From positions 21,044,347 through 21,108,346 of the forward strand of contig NC_012873.2 in the NCBI RefSeq assembly GCF_000003195.3: a stretch of DNA of 64,000 nt, in the 5' to 3' direction. The notes under the pieces were generated by a model, which worked only from the letters and a program-made list of their open reading frames with translations, made no database searches and was not told the DNA's origin. The first letter of the stretch is position 1, and every line of letters starts with the position of its first letter. Made by a program: the position numbers and the translations under genes. Positions 1 to 11,805 of the stretch are shown piece after piece. The DNA comes from Sorghum bicolor. Its lineage: Eukaryota; Streptophyta; Magnoliopsida; Poales; Poaceae.

Positions 1-183
1 TCTTCTCCAGCCACTTCTCGCTGGTTCTGGATCCCCGCCGCTAGGGTTCTGGACCCGACGGCGGAGCGGTACCCAGCAACAAAGAAAGAGATCAAGAGAT
101 TTGGAGAACAAGCTAAGCATCTCCGTCGAGTTCATCCTCGGACTCTGGACGGGAGATCTTTCATTGAGGTCGCAGGAAGCAAG

Positions 184-2298
184 ATGGATCGAAGAGGGTA
201 TCAGGGGAGGGACTACAAAGATGGAGAGAGGTTCAGGGAGGGTCGTGGGGCCAGAGAGAACCCCCCTGACAACGAAAACATAGATGCAAGGAGTGGATAT
301 CCAGTTCAGGGGCGTGAGAGCTATCTGGGCCGTGGACCCAGAAGCTACCAGGATCAGCCTAGAGTGCCAAATCGTGGGTGGGATCAAGGAGAAGGTCAGA
401 TTCGGAAGAGGGAAAATGATCGCCAGGAAGTGAGAGATGTTCGCCGTATGATAGAGGAGGATCTGCGCCACAAGATTGAAGAGCGAAAGAAAGGAGGATA
501 TCAACCTCAGGGCCACCAATCTTGGGAGTCAGGTCAGTCTGGTGGTTCTTCTATAAGATGTTTCAACTGTAGTGATCTTGGTCACCACATCTCCACTTGC
601 AAGAAGCCCCCATTTTGCTATAGCTGTAGGGAGTCAGGACACAAATCCACAAACTGCCCTAGCATGCGCGCAAACAAGGGGCTTACCCTATGTGCTATGG
701 GTATGCCGGGTCAGCTCTTTTATGCTCTGAACTTGCCTGAGATCAAAAAGGAAGAAAAGGAAGTTACTGATGAATCTATTAGAGCCATTGTTTCTGTTCT
801 GGAGGGAAGGGGGACAAAGTTTAGAATCAAAACTGAACTTCAATATTTAGTCGATTCAGAATGGAATTGGGATGTCAAGCGAATCTCTGGAAGCGAATTC
901 ATTGTTAATATTCCCTCCAAGGCTGTAATGAGTTTACTGGCTAAGATGAATAAGATAAAGTTCATTACATCTGATGTGGTGGCAGTGGTAGAGGAAACTG
1001 ATCGAGATCCTGAAACTTTTCATATGCTGCAAATAGTCTGGGTTAGAGCTGTGGGGATCCCTAGAGTTGCTAGGACTGAATATGTTGTTTTAGAGTTAGC
1101 TAAGTTGGTTGGGGACCCAGAAGAGGTTCATATGCCTTCTCTTCAATGGAAAGCTGTTTGGGTAAAAGTGTCTTGCAAAGACCCCTACAAGATTGGGGGT
1201 GCTTCTGAAGTTTTTATCAACAAAAAAGGCAAGAGAATCTCTTGGTTTTACTCTGACAAGCTTCCGAAACATCCACCCACTAAACCTGATGATGATGATT
1301 TTGGAGCTGATGATGGTGAAGTGACAGATGAGGAAGACCCAGAATCACAAGATAGTCATGGTTGGCTTGAAACTGGCAAATCTCCACCAAAAGGGTCTGC
1401 TCAGGAACCTGGTCCATCCAATTATCAAGGGAGACAAACAAAAGATGCTGCAGGAGATTGGGGATCACCTGTAGGGGTGACTGGTTCTGTCAAAGCTGAA
1501 CATCATATGCTGAGGGGAGGTTCAGAAAACAATGCTAATGCTACAGTGGATTTACTGCAAGAAAATGAAACAAGACCTCATATCAGCAAAAAATGTCACT
1601 CATGTGCAGAAAAAACAAATTTCCTCGCTGGCTGATTGGGGCTTTATGGAGTTCAACGAAGATATTCCAATTGAGATATCCAAGCTGTCAGCATCTGTAG
1701 GGGGATTGGGGACAAATGATGATATTATGAAAGGAGCTAAGGATGATGTCAACAAAGTAGAGAGATCTAGTTCCAAGACCAGGGGACAAGAGGAAGAGTC
1801 CTCAAATGATACAATTGCTCCAACAGCAGAGGTAGCCACAAAGAAGAATATAAATGCACCAGTTCTCCCAACAAGATACAGTTCAAGAGTAAAAAAGGAT
1901 GGGATTCCGATGATGGAGAAAGCTATGAATAGGAAAGCTGCAATGGCATCTACAGGTATATCATCACACCCTAATTCTAATAACACCGTTGCTAATCAAG
2001 TTGAGTTAATTTCTAAAGTCTGTGGTATTAATTTGGGAGATGACATAAAAATAGAGCTGCTAATATTTCCCTTATCCAAGCTCGAGATGAAGCTGTGGAG
2101 GATTTGAACAAGGCCAAAAACAAGATTCTTTTGAGTTCTGACAATCTGCAGCATCAAATTTTGAGTTCTGCTAATGATGGTAGTAAGGAAATAGAGGCTC
2201 ATGAGTTACAGAGATCTATTCATGCTGATTGTAGAAGGGGCTTGAATGATAACTTATCCATACTTAGTATAAATGAAGATACTATTTTGGAATGTTAG
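184..2298 (+). pseudogene. LINE ORF1: nucleic-acid-binding protein with two CCHC knuckles
   Basis: The first frame (184-1635) starts with an Arg/Gly/Asp-rich region. Two canonical CX2CX4HX4C zinc knuckles follow, beginning at residues 126 and 145. After them comes a region resembling the DUF4283-type domain of plant LINE ORF1 proteins, then an acidic Asp/Glu-rich stretch. In the family this protein coats LINE RNA. Reading shifts to the second frame near 1600 (to 2107) and returns to the first frame (2095-2298), so at least two frameshifts split it. The ATG at 184 is the first good start. The last codons overlap the ORF2 start at 2273, which is usual for these elements. Confidence 0.8.
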
Positions 2299-3199
2299 AG
2301 GTCTGGGAAATGCTGCAAGAAGGAAACAGCTGCTAGAGTTAATTTCTTTGCACGATTTTGACTGTATTTGCCTTCAGGAAACAATAAAAACTACTTTCAG
2401 TCAACGAGAGCTAGATAGATTTGCAGGTAAGAGAGACATGTTCTGGGGTTGGGTTCCTAGTGAAGGACATTCTGGTGGCATGCTGATGGGTGTGGACAAA
2501 GTGGTGGCCCTGGTGTCAGAAGAAGACCAGGGAAGGTTCTTTCAGAGTGTGAAACTGACAATGAGAGATGGGGGCTTTGAGTGGTTGCTCTTCAACATTT
2601 ATGGCCCAGCCCATGAGGAGAGGAAAAGAGAGTTTTTAGAGGAAATTCAACAAAGGATTTTAGGTACAGATCTTCCTGTCTGCCTAGGAGGTGACTTTAA
2701 TTTGGTCAGGAGAGTAGAAGAAAAGTCTTCAGGGAATGTTAATGTGGGTCTAATGGATGCTTTCAATGACATGATTGGTAATATTGCTTTAAGGGAGCTA
2801 AACCGTTCTGGGAGCAGGTATACTTGGTCAAATAAACAGATCCCTCCAATCTTGTGTGTTCTGGATAGAGTTCTAATCTCAAATGCTTGGGAAGATGAGT
2901 TTAATTTAGCCTCTGTCATGACAGCTCCAAGATTGGGGTCTGATCACAATCCTCTCATTCTAGATACTAACAGTGAAATTAGAGGTGTTTCTAAAAGTTA
3001 CTATTTTCGGTATAGTGCTCATTGGGCCAGACAAGAAGGATTCTGTGATTGGGTGAAAAGCAAATGGCCTTCCAGATATAAGGCTAATCCTTTAGATCGC
3101 TGGCACATAGTCTCTTGCAGGTTAAGGAGAGCTATTAAAGGGTGGGGTCAGAATATAGACAGTTATCAAAAGAAACACAAACAAAATTCTATGAAATGA
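2273..3199 (+). pseudogene. LINE ORF2, N-terminal APE-like endonuclease domain
   Basis: This is the domain that nicks target DNA to start reverse transcription. All hallmark blocks are visible: WNVRGL at residues 6-11, QET at 35-37 (metal-binding Glu), GDFN at 140-143 and SDHNP at 223-227. The ATG at 2273 begins directly before the first block. The frame ends at TGA 3197-3199, but the next segment (from 3209) continues in the same frame. The stop is therefore a single nonsense change inside ORF2, possibly CGA to TGA, and not the gene end. Catalytic residues look intact. Confidence 0.9.
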
Positions 3200-3208
3200 A
3201 TTACAGAG

Positions 3209-4828
3209 TTGGATGAGTCAAGTGAAATTAGAGATCTCACACATTCAGAATGGGAAGAAAGGTATGTTTTGGAAAAAGATCTTATGAAACTACTGGCTGA
3301 TGAAGAGATACAATGGCAAAGAAAAGGGGGAGAGAGCTGGTTGTTAGAGGGAGATATGAATACTGGTTATTTTCATAAAGTAGCTAATGGGAGGAAAAGG
3401 AAAATGCACATATCAGTTCTGGAGCAGAATGATCAGATGTTTGAGACACCAGAGCAATTAAAGATTCATATTACTAACTACTACAAAAATCTGTTTGGAA
3501 GAGTAGAGCTACCAGATATTCATCTTGAGCCTGATATGTGGTCTGTGGAACAGAGATTATCTGTTGAAGAGAATGAGTGGCTTGTTAGACCTTTTAGCTT
3601 TGAGGAACTAGACCTTGCCCTTAAAGAAATGAAAAATAACACAGTCCCTGGGCCTGATGGGTTTAGTGTGGAATTTTTTAAGACCTTTTGGAGTTACATC
3701 AGAAGTGATATAAAAGAGATGTTGGACAATTTGCATAGTGGTCAATTAGAGTTATGGAGATTGAATTATGGTGTAATCATTTTGCTGCCTAAGGTGAAGC
3801 CAGCTATAAATGTCAAACAGTTTCGCCCGATTTGTCTGCTGAATGTAATATACAAGATTATTACTAAAGTCCTTACCTTAAGACTGACTAGAGTGGTGAA
3901 TAAGGTGATTAGCCCTTTTCAAACAGCTTTCATTCCAGGGAGAAATATTTTAGAGGGAGTAGTGATTGCCCAAGAAGTGTTGCATGAAATGAGAGTGAAA
4001 AAAACTCCTGGAGTTATTCCGAAATTGGATTTTGAGAAGGCTTATGACAAAGTCGGCTGGTCTTTTTTAGAAGAAGTTTTGAGAACAAAAGGCTTTGATG
4101 AAGTGTGGATACAGTGGATCAATTGTGCTGTTAGAGGTGGTAGAGTGTGTATTGATCTCAATGGTGAAAGAGGAGAATTCTTTAGAAGTTTCAAAGGCTT
4201 ACGACAAGGAGATCCTCTCTCTCCTCTCCTGTTCAATCTGGTTGCGGATGCTCTTTCTTCAATGTTGTCCAGAGCAAGTGCGTCAGGCATAATTCAGGGG
4301 TTGGTCCCAAATTTAATTGATGGTGGTTTAACTCATCTACAGTATGCTGATGACACTGTTATTTTTCTGAGCTTCTCTCTAGAGAATGTGAGGAATTTGA
4401 GATTAATCCTTAATTGCTATGAAGCAATGTCGGGAATGAAAATAAACTTTGATAAGAGTGAGGTTTACACAATGGGTGTGACTGAGGAAGATCAACAGGA
4501 AGTTACTAGAGTTCTTAACTATAAATTGGGATCTTTTCCAATGAAGTATCTAGGAATGCCAGTTAGTGACTGTAAGATAACCAAAGCACAGTTCAAATAT
4601 GTCAGTGACAAAGCTGAAAAGCGGCTGGGGACTTGGCAGTGCGATTATTTGTCATCAGGAGGCAGGTCGATTTTGATCGAGTCCGGTTTATCTGCAATTC
4701 CTATGTACACGATGGGAGTATACCAGTTGTGTGAAGGAAATTACCAGCTTATTGACTCTATTAGAGCGAGATTTTATTGGCAGGGGACTGGTAAAAAACG
4801 TAAGGGGAACAATTACAGGAACTGCTGA
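3209..4828 (+). pseudogene. LINE ORF2, reverse transcriptase domain
   Basis: This is in frame with the endonuclease segment beyond one stop codon. RVT_1-type blocks appear in order: PGPDGF, the RPI(C/S)L block, a LDFEKAYDKV palm block, the GLRQGDPLSP block, and the YADD catalytic box at 4343-4354 (residues 379-382). The reading ends abruptly at 4826-4828 soon after an FYWQGTG motif, where family members normally run on for a few hundred residues before the C-terminal zinc region. I infer an internal deletion there. The protein is not functional as encoded. Confidence 0.9.
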
Positions 4829-5448
4829 TGGAGGTTCACTTGGGTGTGGGGAGAGACAAAATGATTTGGGCCTTCGAACAATCTAGAAAGTATACTTCAG
4901 GTTCCTTATATAGAGCTATTACATTTGGAGGTGTTAGAGATCAGCAATTGATGAATGTGTGGAAATGTAACATTCCTCTAAAAGTCAAGAATTTTATCTG
5001 GATGGCAGCGCATGATAGAATTCAATCAGGGATTCAGCTTAAAAAGAAAAAGTGGTCAGGGCCGGAAGAATGTGCCGCCTGTGATAGTTTAGAAACAACA
5101 GATCATATCCTATTCCAATGCCCTCTTGCAGTCTATCTTTGGTCTTTTCTGAGAGTTTCTTTGGGCTGGTCGGCATCTCCGACTAATTGCACAGATTTTC
5201 TATTAGAGTTTGCTGAAGATTGTAGAGGTGCCAAGCGCAAGGTGACGCTTTTTATATGTGCAGGTGCGTTGTGGACAATTTGGAAGACGAGGAATGACAT
5301 GGCTATCAAAAAGAAGATCGTTTCGTCTCCTAAGGTGATCATTTTCAAGACACTGATGTTGATCAAAACATGGCGTCCTCTCTTGAAGGCGAAGTTGGAT
5401 TCTACAGCGGAAGAGATGATCAACCTGCTGGACACCAATATGCAGTAG
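4828..5448 (+). pseudogene. LINE ORF2, C-terminal zf-RVT region
   Basis: This is a frame-shifted continuation of ORF2. It contains the WKCNIPLKVKNFIWMA-type motif and a Cys/His cluster (CAACDS...DHILFQC). Both are typical of the zf-RVT region at the end of plant LINE ORF2 proteins. It follows directly after the truncated RT without the usual linker, so about 200 or more residues are probably missing. Translation would end at the TAG at 5446-5448. Positions 5449-5674 are 3' UTR. Confidence 0.82.
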
Positions 5449-5646
5449 TTTTGTTGGCGTTCCCTTCTTAAGTGTTACTCTGGCCGTCGGCTGATTGTCT
5501 TTGATTGTGCGTTTTGTTTCAGTGGTTTAAGATGGGTACTAGAGGTCTTTGGAGTGTGTTGAGTTCTGAGTTGCCTTGTTTAGGCGGGCCACATTGTATA
5601 ACTGGAATCCCCAGTGTTCAGACCATGGGTGCTCGTTACGCTTTCT

Positions 5647-5682
5647 AATAAAGCTGGGTGAATACCTTTGGTCTAAAAAAAA
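5647..5682 (+). terminator. LINE polyadenylation signal and A tail
   Basis: AATAAA lies at 5647-5652, followed 22 bases later by a run of eight A at 5675-5682. This marks the 3' end of the LINE. The next base resumes the antisense ORF of element T in a coiled-coil frame. Confidence 0.8.
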
Positions 5683-6045
5683 GAAATGCTGCAAGTAAAG
5701 CATGCTGCCGATGAGAAACACAAGAGCATCGGTATTCTGCAGTCCTCAGGGGATGAGCTAAAACAAAAGATCTCCAATCTATCAGCAAAAAGAGAAGCCC
5801 TGCTAGTTGAACGGAAGCAAGTAGAAGAGGCCCTGACTCAAGCTCATTAAGAAGAAAGCCAGCTGCATGATGCGCTCAAAACTCTTCAGCAAGAGAGAGA
5901 TATCCAAGCCCACAAAGCACTACAGATGAAGAAGAAGCTGAAACCAGTGGAGGGTTCTGCGGATGAAGACACTCGAGAAATAGAAGAGGCCAACCAGATC
6001 CGTCTGTGCGCAATATCGGCCATTCAGGCTTTGCCGAATCTGTGA
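5683..6045 (+). pseudogene. Antisense accessory ORF of element T: coiled-coil C-terminus
   Basis: This reads opposite to T's gag-pol, just downstream of the integrase. The open frame runs from the LINE junction to TGA at 6043-6045 (121 codons), with one internal TAA at 5848-5850. The sequence is rich in Glu, Gln, Lys, Leu and Ala with heptad-like spacing, so a coiled coil is likely. The N-terminal part is beyond the LINE and out of view. Accessory antisense ORFs downstream of pol are known in Tat-lineage elements such as Grande; this looks like one. No enzyme motif is visible and the function is unknown. It was missed as an ordinary ORF because of the stop and the LINE. Confidence 0.55.
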
Positions 6046-6212
6046 ACTTTTCATCGGCAACTTGTTTAGTTCTATTTCAAAAACTTCAATCATTTTGGTC
6101 TAGCCGATAGGATTGTTATCGGCACTAAAACTCCATGCATGGCTCCAGATACACTTAACATTTTGTCCAGCCGATAGGACTGTTATCGGCATTTAAACTT
6201 TCATGCATCAAT
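6046..6212. other. T spacer between integrase and antisense ORF
   Basis: Short noncoding stretch with two similar segments containing gccgataggattgttatcggc-like words (about 6110 and 6168). It separates the convergent 3' ends of the antisense ORF and of pol. Confidence 0.5.
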
Positions 6213-7621
6213 CTAGATATTCGGGTAGTATTTCTTTAAATATTTCCCATTTAAAGCTCTACAGAATTCAACTCCTTTGAGAGTTTCTAAAATATAAGCA
6301 TTGCCAGAAGCAAATCGATTTACCCGATAAGGACCCTCCCAATTAGGAGACCACTTTCCAAACTTCGAGCTTTTAGTCCCAATCGATAGAATGAGCTTCC
6401 ACACCAAATCTCCATCGACAAACTCCTTGGCCTTTACTTTCTTATCATACCATTTAGCAACTTTCTTTTTATTTTCTTCTATGCTAATTAAAGCTTTCAA
6501 CCGATGCCCTGCTAAATCATCCAGCTCATCTTACATCAAAGTAGCATAGTCATCGGCAGTTAGTTGATCCTGAGGAAAGATCCGCCTGGAACCGGTTTTA
6601 ATTTCTCATGGCAATACCGCATCATGTTCATACACTAATTGATAGGGTGACACTTTGGTTGAACCATGACACGCCATTCGATACGACCACAAGGCTCATT
6701 TAACAATGTATGCCATCTCCTAGGATTTTCTTAAATTTTCCGCTTAATGAGCTTAATAATTCTTTTGTTAGAAGCTTCGGCCTGCCCATTAGCTTGAGCA
6801 TAATAAGGAGAAGAATTCAACACCTTAATCCCCATACCGATTGCAAATTCATCAAACTCTCCTGATGTAAACATAGTACCCTGATCGGTAGTAATTGTTT
6901 GGAGAATACCAAATCAGTAAACAATATGCTCCTTTACAAAATCAATCATATTAGCCGATGTTACTTTCTTCAAGGGAATAGCCTCAACCCACTAGGTGAA
7001 ATAATCAGTGGCAAGTAAGATAAACTTATGCCCTTTGCTTGATGGTGGATAAATCTGACCGATGATATCAATAGCCCATCGCCAGAACGGCTAAGGTTTG
7101 ACAATAGGATTCATAGCCGATGAGGGCGCCCTTTGGATGTTGCCAAACTTTTGACATCCTTGACATCCTTTGAAATATTTCAAGCAATCTTCAAGTATTG
7201 TCGGCCAATAATATCCATTCCTCTGAATCATCCATTTCATCTTAAAAGCCGATTGATGTGCTCCACACACTCCTTCATGAATTTCACCCATCAAGCTTCT
7301 AGATTCATCATCACCCAAACACTTAAGCAAGACTCCATCGATCGTTCGGTAATATAACTCTTCCTCGAGGAGTACATACTTTATAGCTTGAAACCTAACA
7401 CGCCTCTCAACTTTTTTGGATGGATGTTTTAAATAATCAATAATTTCTTTCCTCCAATCATCGGCACTACCTGCCGATAATATGTCCAAGATGGGTTGAT
7501 ATCCCAAGGCATGCTGAGCCAATCGGTTGGCCTCTTCATTATGTAACCGAGGAATATGCTCTAATCGGAAATCTTTGAATTCCTTCAACAGTTGTACACA
7601 TCTTTCATAATGAAGTATCAA
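6213..7621 (-). pseudogene. T integrase (zinc-binding, core and C-terminal parts)
   Basis: Segment 7091-7621 holds the end of the second RNase H and the HHCC zinc-binding domain, with HEG...H and CQGCQK. Segment 6500-7090 is broken by stops but keeps core traces, including a TDQGT motif around 6877-6897. Segment 6213-6500 is the C-terminal domain with a GKW.PNWEGPYRV motif. No chromodomain follows, in keeping with Tat elements. In the family this enzyme inserts the cDNA into host DNA. It is inactive here. Confidence 0.82.
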
Positions 7622-7688
7622 AACCTCACTTCAGCATTCATAACTTCTAGCCAACTGGTTTATAACAAGCATAGAATCACCAAAAATT

Positions 7689-8426
7689 TCAAGCATCAGC
7701 ATGAAGCTCCTTTAATAACTCTAATCTTTTGATTAAAGCTTGGTATTCAGCTTGATTATTTGTCGACGTGGCAACAATCGGTAAGGAAAACTCATACTTC
7801 TTTCCCCGAGGAGAAATTAGAACTATATCGATTCTTGCCCCCCGATCACATGTAGATCCATCAAAGAAGAGCGTCCAAGGAACAATTTCCAAAGCATCCA
7901 CCACACCACAATGCTGAGTTACAAAATCGGCCATAATCTGCCCTTTGACCGCTTTAGCCGATTCATAGCGTAGATCAAATTCCAACAATGCTAATATCCA
8001 CTTGCCGATTCTACCGCTCATAATTGGCATTGATAACATGTACCGAACCACATCATCTTTGCATACAATGGTGCACTCGGCCGATAGCAAGTAATGTCTC
8101 AAATTGACACAAGAAAAGTATAAGCATAAGCATAATTTTTCAATGGCCGAATACCTTGTCTCAGCATCTACCAATCTTCTGCTTAGATAGTAAACTACAC
8201 GGTCCTTTCCTTCAAATTCTTGATTGTGAGCTGAACCGATGACCATATCATCGGTAGACAAATATAATTTGAAGGGTTTTCCTTGTTGAGGTGGAACCAA
8301 AACTAGAGGATTTGCCAAATAATTCTTGATTTCATCCAAGGCTAATTGTTGCTCCTTTCCCCACACAAATTCTTGATCGACTTTTAACTTAAGCAAAGGA
8401 CTGAAAGCACGAATCTTACCCGACAA
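7689..8426 (-). pseudogene. T RNase H region with two RNase H domains
   Basis: The N-terminal half is the connection plus a degenerate gypsy-type RNase H (YLSRRLVDAETRYS.IEK block). The C-terminal half starts with a WTLFFDGS block and continues to TNNQAEYQALI. That is the second, archaeal-type RNase H found in Tat-lineage elements. The two-domain arrangement is a strong lineage marker. The segment has lost continuity with RT upstream and with integrase downstream. Confidence 0.82.
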
Positions 8427-8573
8427 ATTAGATATAAATCATCTGATAAAATTAATTTTGCCGATGAATGATTGAAGCTTAGTTTTATTGGTGGGAGCAA
8501 CTACTTTATTGATGGCATCAATAGATCTTCTACTAATTTAAATTCCTCTTTGATGCACCATAAAACCATGAAA

Positions 8574-9075
8574 CTACCCTGCCGATACACCAAACACACA
8601 TTTATTAGGGTTCATCTTTAAACCATGCTTCCTTGTGCATTCCAACACTTTTTGTAGATCGGCTAGATGAGTTATGAAATCCCTAGACTTAACCACCACA
8701 TCATCAATATAACTTTCTACCAACTTGTCGATGAATTCATGAAAAATAAAATTCATAGCCCTATGATAAGTAGCACCAGCATTTTTCAAGCCAAAAGTCA
8801 TGACTATCCACTCAAACAATCCAACATGACTAGGACATCTGAATGCAGTTTTGGGAATATCTTCCTCAGTCATGAATATTTGATTATACCCTGCATTACC
8901 GTCCATGAAGCTAATAATTCGATGTCCAGCCGAAGCATCAACCAACAGATCGGCAACTGGCATCGGATAACCATCCATTGGCGTAGCTTTATTAAGATTC
9001 CTAAACTCAATGCAAACACGAAGCTTCCCATTCTTTTTATAAATAGGGACAACAATAGAAATCCATTTGGCATAC
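8574..9075 (-). pseudogene. T reverse transcriptase, C-terminal part (split by element A)
   Basis: Visible blocks include KKNGKLRVCIEFRNLNKATP, a D.NAGYNQI palm block, FGLKNAGATY and the catalytic YIDD at 8700-8711. The domain begins inside the motif that is cut at 9075/9076 by element A. The missing N-terminal codons lie at 50051-50586, and the reading is sensible across the junction if one catac copy is removed. Confidence 0.9.
9071..9075. other. Left target-site duplication of element A (catac)
   Basis: catac precedes the tgttga start of the LTR and is repeated at 50051-50055 right after the LTR end cccaaca. Confidence 0.9.
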
Positions 9076-10438
9076 TGTTGATGGTCATTAAGTATCAAAT
9101 ATAATCATCAAATAAATAAACAAGAGGATCCAAATGCGACTAACACCTAGATAGGGTTTTATCTGACAGAATTCCATGAGATTTGGTGTTTGTCTATTTT
9201 TGCAGGGGGTTATCGGAGAATATGGAGGAAAAGTCCACACGTCGGGTTTACATAGAGATATTAACGTGCACTGCAATTATCCAACATCTAGAAGAGTCCA
9301 GAAGCCACGAGAACGAGCGAGAGGCCGAGCGGGCCCGGGGGCTGGGTGCCCGCCCTCCCCCCTTGGGCGTCCGCCCAAGGCTCTCAGCCAATCAGGTTCC
9401 GTCTCGCGGATAATGCTCCACCGACCTAAAGGATTAAGGAAAACCGTGCGACTAAGGTCGGTTTAATCCGACGGCCCATATTCATTTGGAGGGGCTATAT
9501 AAGCAGGCCCCCTGGACCTTGGAGGAGGCACTCATTCTCATTCCTCAAACCCTAATTCATTCATTAGGAGGAGAGTCTTTGATCAAGCCCTAGAGCCACC
9601 ACATCAACTAGATCTCTAGTTTAGCATAGCTACATAGGATTAGAACTAGAAGGAGTCAATCTTCGATTAGTTTTCGGATCTGTCAAGAGGATTCTTGGTA
9701 ATTCCTCTACTATTCTTCATTTGTTCATCATTGTTCTTCAATATTATGAATACAACTTTGTTCTATTTCAATATATTGATTATGACTTTGCTCTACTTGT
9801 TTATATTTGCAATTATATCGTTCTTAGTTTATCATAGTTATATGCTTGGCTTAGTTAGATTGGAATTATATACATGTTTAGGATCGTATAGCGTTTATCC
9901 ATCGGATCCATGGGTAAATGATTGATATTGTGTAGGCGTGATGTCTATACTGTATTTATTTGCGATTGTACCCTATATGCCGGAGTGATTGCAAGGTAGG
10001 CAGAGCAACATTATTACAGGGGAGTGATTGCTATGTTTTTCATATTCCTTGATAATATCACTATGCATGGCCGTAGTCCTTTCTCGCAATGATTGCCAAG
10101 TATAATTGCACTAACTATGATATGCTAGACTTTATAGTTAAGAATAACTTAGGAAATATTCTTGTAGTTCATCCTAATCCCATGCTAATGACTTGCTAGA
10201 ATATCTGTTGAGGTGTGGCTAGTTATGCTGATCAGATTAGTTATCTTTGTCACCATTTATACTTTATCTATATTTTATGTGACATTTATCTCTATATGAA
10301 AGAGATAGATGAATGCTCTCTACTACACATGCAATGATAGATACTCAGTTCCATATTTTATTCCATAATCAACACTGATGTTAGTAATCCCTTCCCAGTG
10401 GTGAAAATATAAATAACGATACCTGAAATACTTCCCGG
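9076..10438 (+). repeat. Left LTR of element A (truncated by B)
   Basis: This matches the right LTR 48394-50050 from its tgttga start up to cttccc at 10431-10436. Compared with that copy it lacks about 70 bp near 9985, where the right LTR has the gtagttcgtggtggtaac region. By eye roughly 25 differences occur in the first 460 bp. No protein-coding gene is seen. Confidence 0.85.
9496..9503 (+). promoter_or_regulatory. TATA box of A left LTR
   Basis: tatataag stands about 420 bp into the LTR in the same context as in the right LTR (48816-48823), followed by a GC-rich then Leu/Pro-poor leader. It is a likely core promoter for element RNA. Confidence 0.6.
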
Positions 10439-10515
10439 TGTTGACGGTCCTTAAGTATCAAATTTCATTATCAAATAAACAAAGAAAAGGATCCAAATGA
10501 AATCAACATCCACAC
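10439..10515 (+). repeat. Element B left LTR, part 1
   Basis: A second LTR start (tgttgacggtccttaag) appears inside A's LTR. It runs 77 bp to cacac at 10511-10515, where element C is inserted. The remaining parts are 18911-19792 and 39769-40467; together they make about 1658 bp, the size of the A right LTR (1657). Confidence 0.85.
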
Positions 10516-10937
10516 TGTTGACGGTCCTTAATGCTCACATTTAACCATCAACTAATCATGGAAAATGACTTATATGCAACCAACACCTAGACTTAGGGAT
10601 TTATCTAACAGAATTCCACGAGTTTTGGTGTTTGTCTATTTCTGCAGGGGGTCATCAGGAAATACGGAGGAAAGGCCCACACGTCGGGATTACATAGAGA
10701 TATTAACGTGCCGTGCAATTTTCTACCATCTAGAAGACTACAGAAGGCACGGGAACGAACAGGAAGGCAATCGGGCTCGGAGGCAGGGCGCCCGCCCTAC
10801 TCTCCTGGGCGCCCGCCCTGCTACAGTGCCCAATCAGAGTCCTTTTCGCAGTTCGTGCTCCACCGACCTAAGGGATCAAGGAAAACCATGCGATTAATGT
10901 CAGTTTGATCCGACGACCCAGATTCATCTGAAAAGAC

Positions 10938-10945
10938 TATATAAG
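10938..10945 (+). promoter_or_regulatory. TATA box of C left LTR
   Basis: tatataag with conserved flanks (gac before, caaggccccctgg after) also occurs in the right LTR at 18045-18052. It is the presumed start signal for C RNA. Confidence 0.6.
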
Positions 10946-11029
10946 CAAGGCCCCCTGGCCCCTGGAGATCATACCTCTTCTGCAGAATCAAAGCTAGGGT
11001 TTCAATTCTTCATCCAAGTAGAGAGGATC

Positions 11030-11130
11030 CCTCTAGTTCTTCTAGTTCTACCTCTAGTTCATCTAGATCTAGTTCTAGTTCATCTAGTTATAGTTCTAGT
11101 TCCTCTAGTTCTAGTTCTAGTTAGTTCTAG
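11030..11130 (+). repeat. ctagtt microsatellite in C left LTR
   Basis: An imperfect run of ctagtt/ctagttcta units. The right LTR has the same array at about 18138-18240, so it was present in the parent copy. Confidence 0.8.
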
Positions 11131-11805
11131 TTGTAATCTAGAAAATAGGGAGAGAGAAGAGGAGAGCGGAGGAGGAGGAGCCGGATCTGTCGGATCTTCC
11201 TCAACATTGTACTTTTGCAGCAACTAGTTCGTCCTTCATCGTTCTCCAGGTTCTTCAATTCATAATCCTGAGTTCTTTAATTACTTTTATTTACATTCAA
11301 GTTATTTATTGGATTCTCGCTTGCATCAAGTGCTCTAATCTTTGCAACATTAGAGTAGTAATTAATAGATTAGACGTGGTGTTTAGTCTTGCAATTACCT
11401 GGAATTGCACCCAATCCTGCGGATTGTTGTGGTAGTCCTAGGGTAGTGACAGCCCTAACGGTCGACGTATTCCACCTCGTTCGGATCGGTGTTTGTAGGA
11501 CCGTAGTCAGAGCTTCCTAGCCCCCTTCTCATCTCTTTCTTTGGTTAGTGTTCTGATGTCCCAAAATAAATAATCTTTGAAGTAATTCTTGATTCTTAGA
11601 TCAACTAGAGAACTCTCAGGAAACTTCCTCTCTTCCCACCAAAAACATTTATATAGTTATCCTTGGGCGATCTTCATTCTTAATTAGTACACTCATGTTC
11701 CCTGTGGAAAATCGATACTCTTGAATACTCCCGGGTGAAGGCTACATCAGTATGCGTGTGCTTGCGGATTTTTCTGTTTGCGTTTAAAATACCCAACAAG
11801 CTTTC

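Larger units (their letters stand above)
1..5682 (+). mobile_element. L1-clade LINE (non-LTR retrotransposon), degenerate
   Basis: The order is ORF1 with CCHC zinc knuckles, APE-type endonuclease, reverse transcriptase, C-terminal zinc domain, AATAAA at 5647-5652, and an 8-A tail at 5675-5682. This is the layout of plant L1 LINEs, which copy by target-primed reverse transcription. No LTRs are present. Positions 1-183 look like 5' leader and the true 5' end is left of the window, so the TSD cannot be checked. After the A tail the sequence resumes in the antisense ORF of element T, so the LINE is an insertion into T. It is dead: ORF1 has frame changes, ORF2 has a stop near 3197, and a segment near 4800 is missing. 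Confidence 0.93.
10516..11798 (+). repeat. Left LTR of element C (1283 bp)
   Basis: It is the same length as the right LTR. It contains a TATA-like box (10938-10945), a (ctagtt)-rich microsatellite (about 11030-11130) and a GC-rich repeated gggcgcccgccct block near 10787 and 10805. No gene is seen. Confidence 0.95.

Noticed and set aside
184..5448. LINE ORFs as host RNA-binding and endonuclease genes
   Set aside because: The order, overlap, polyA tail and stop-riddled RT are those of a LINE.
11030..11130. CRISPR-like array
   Set aside because: It is a short ctagtt microsatellite without spacers, in a plant LTR.
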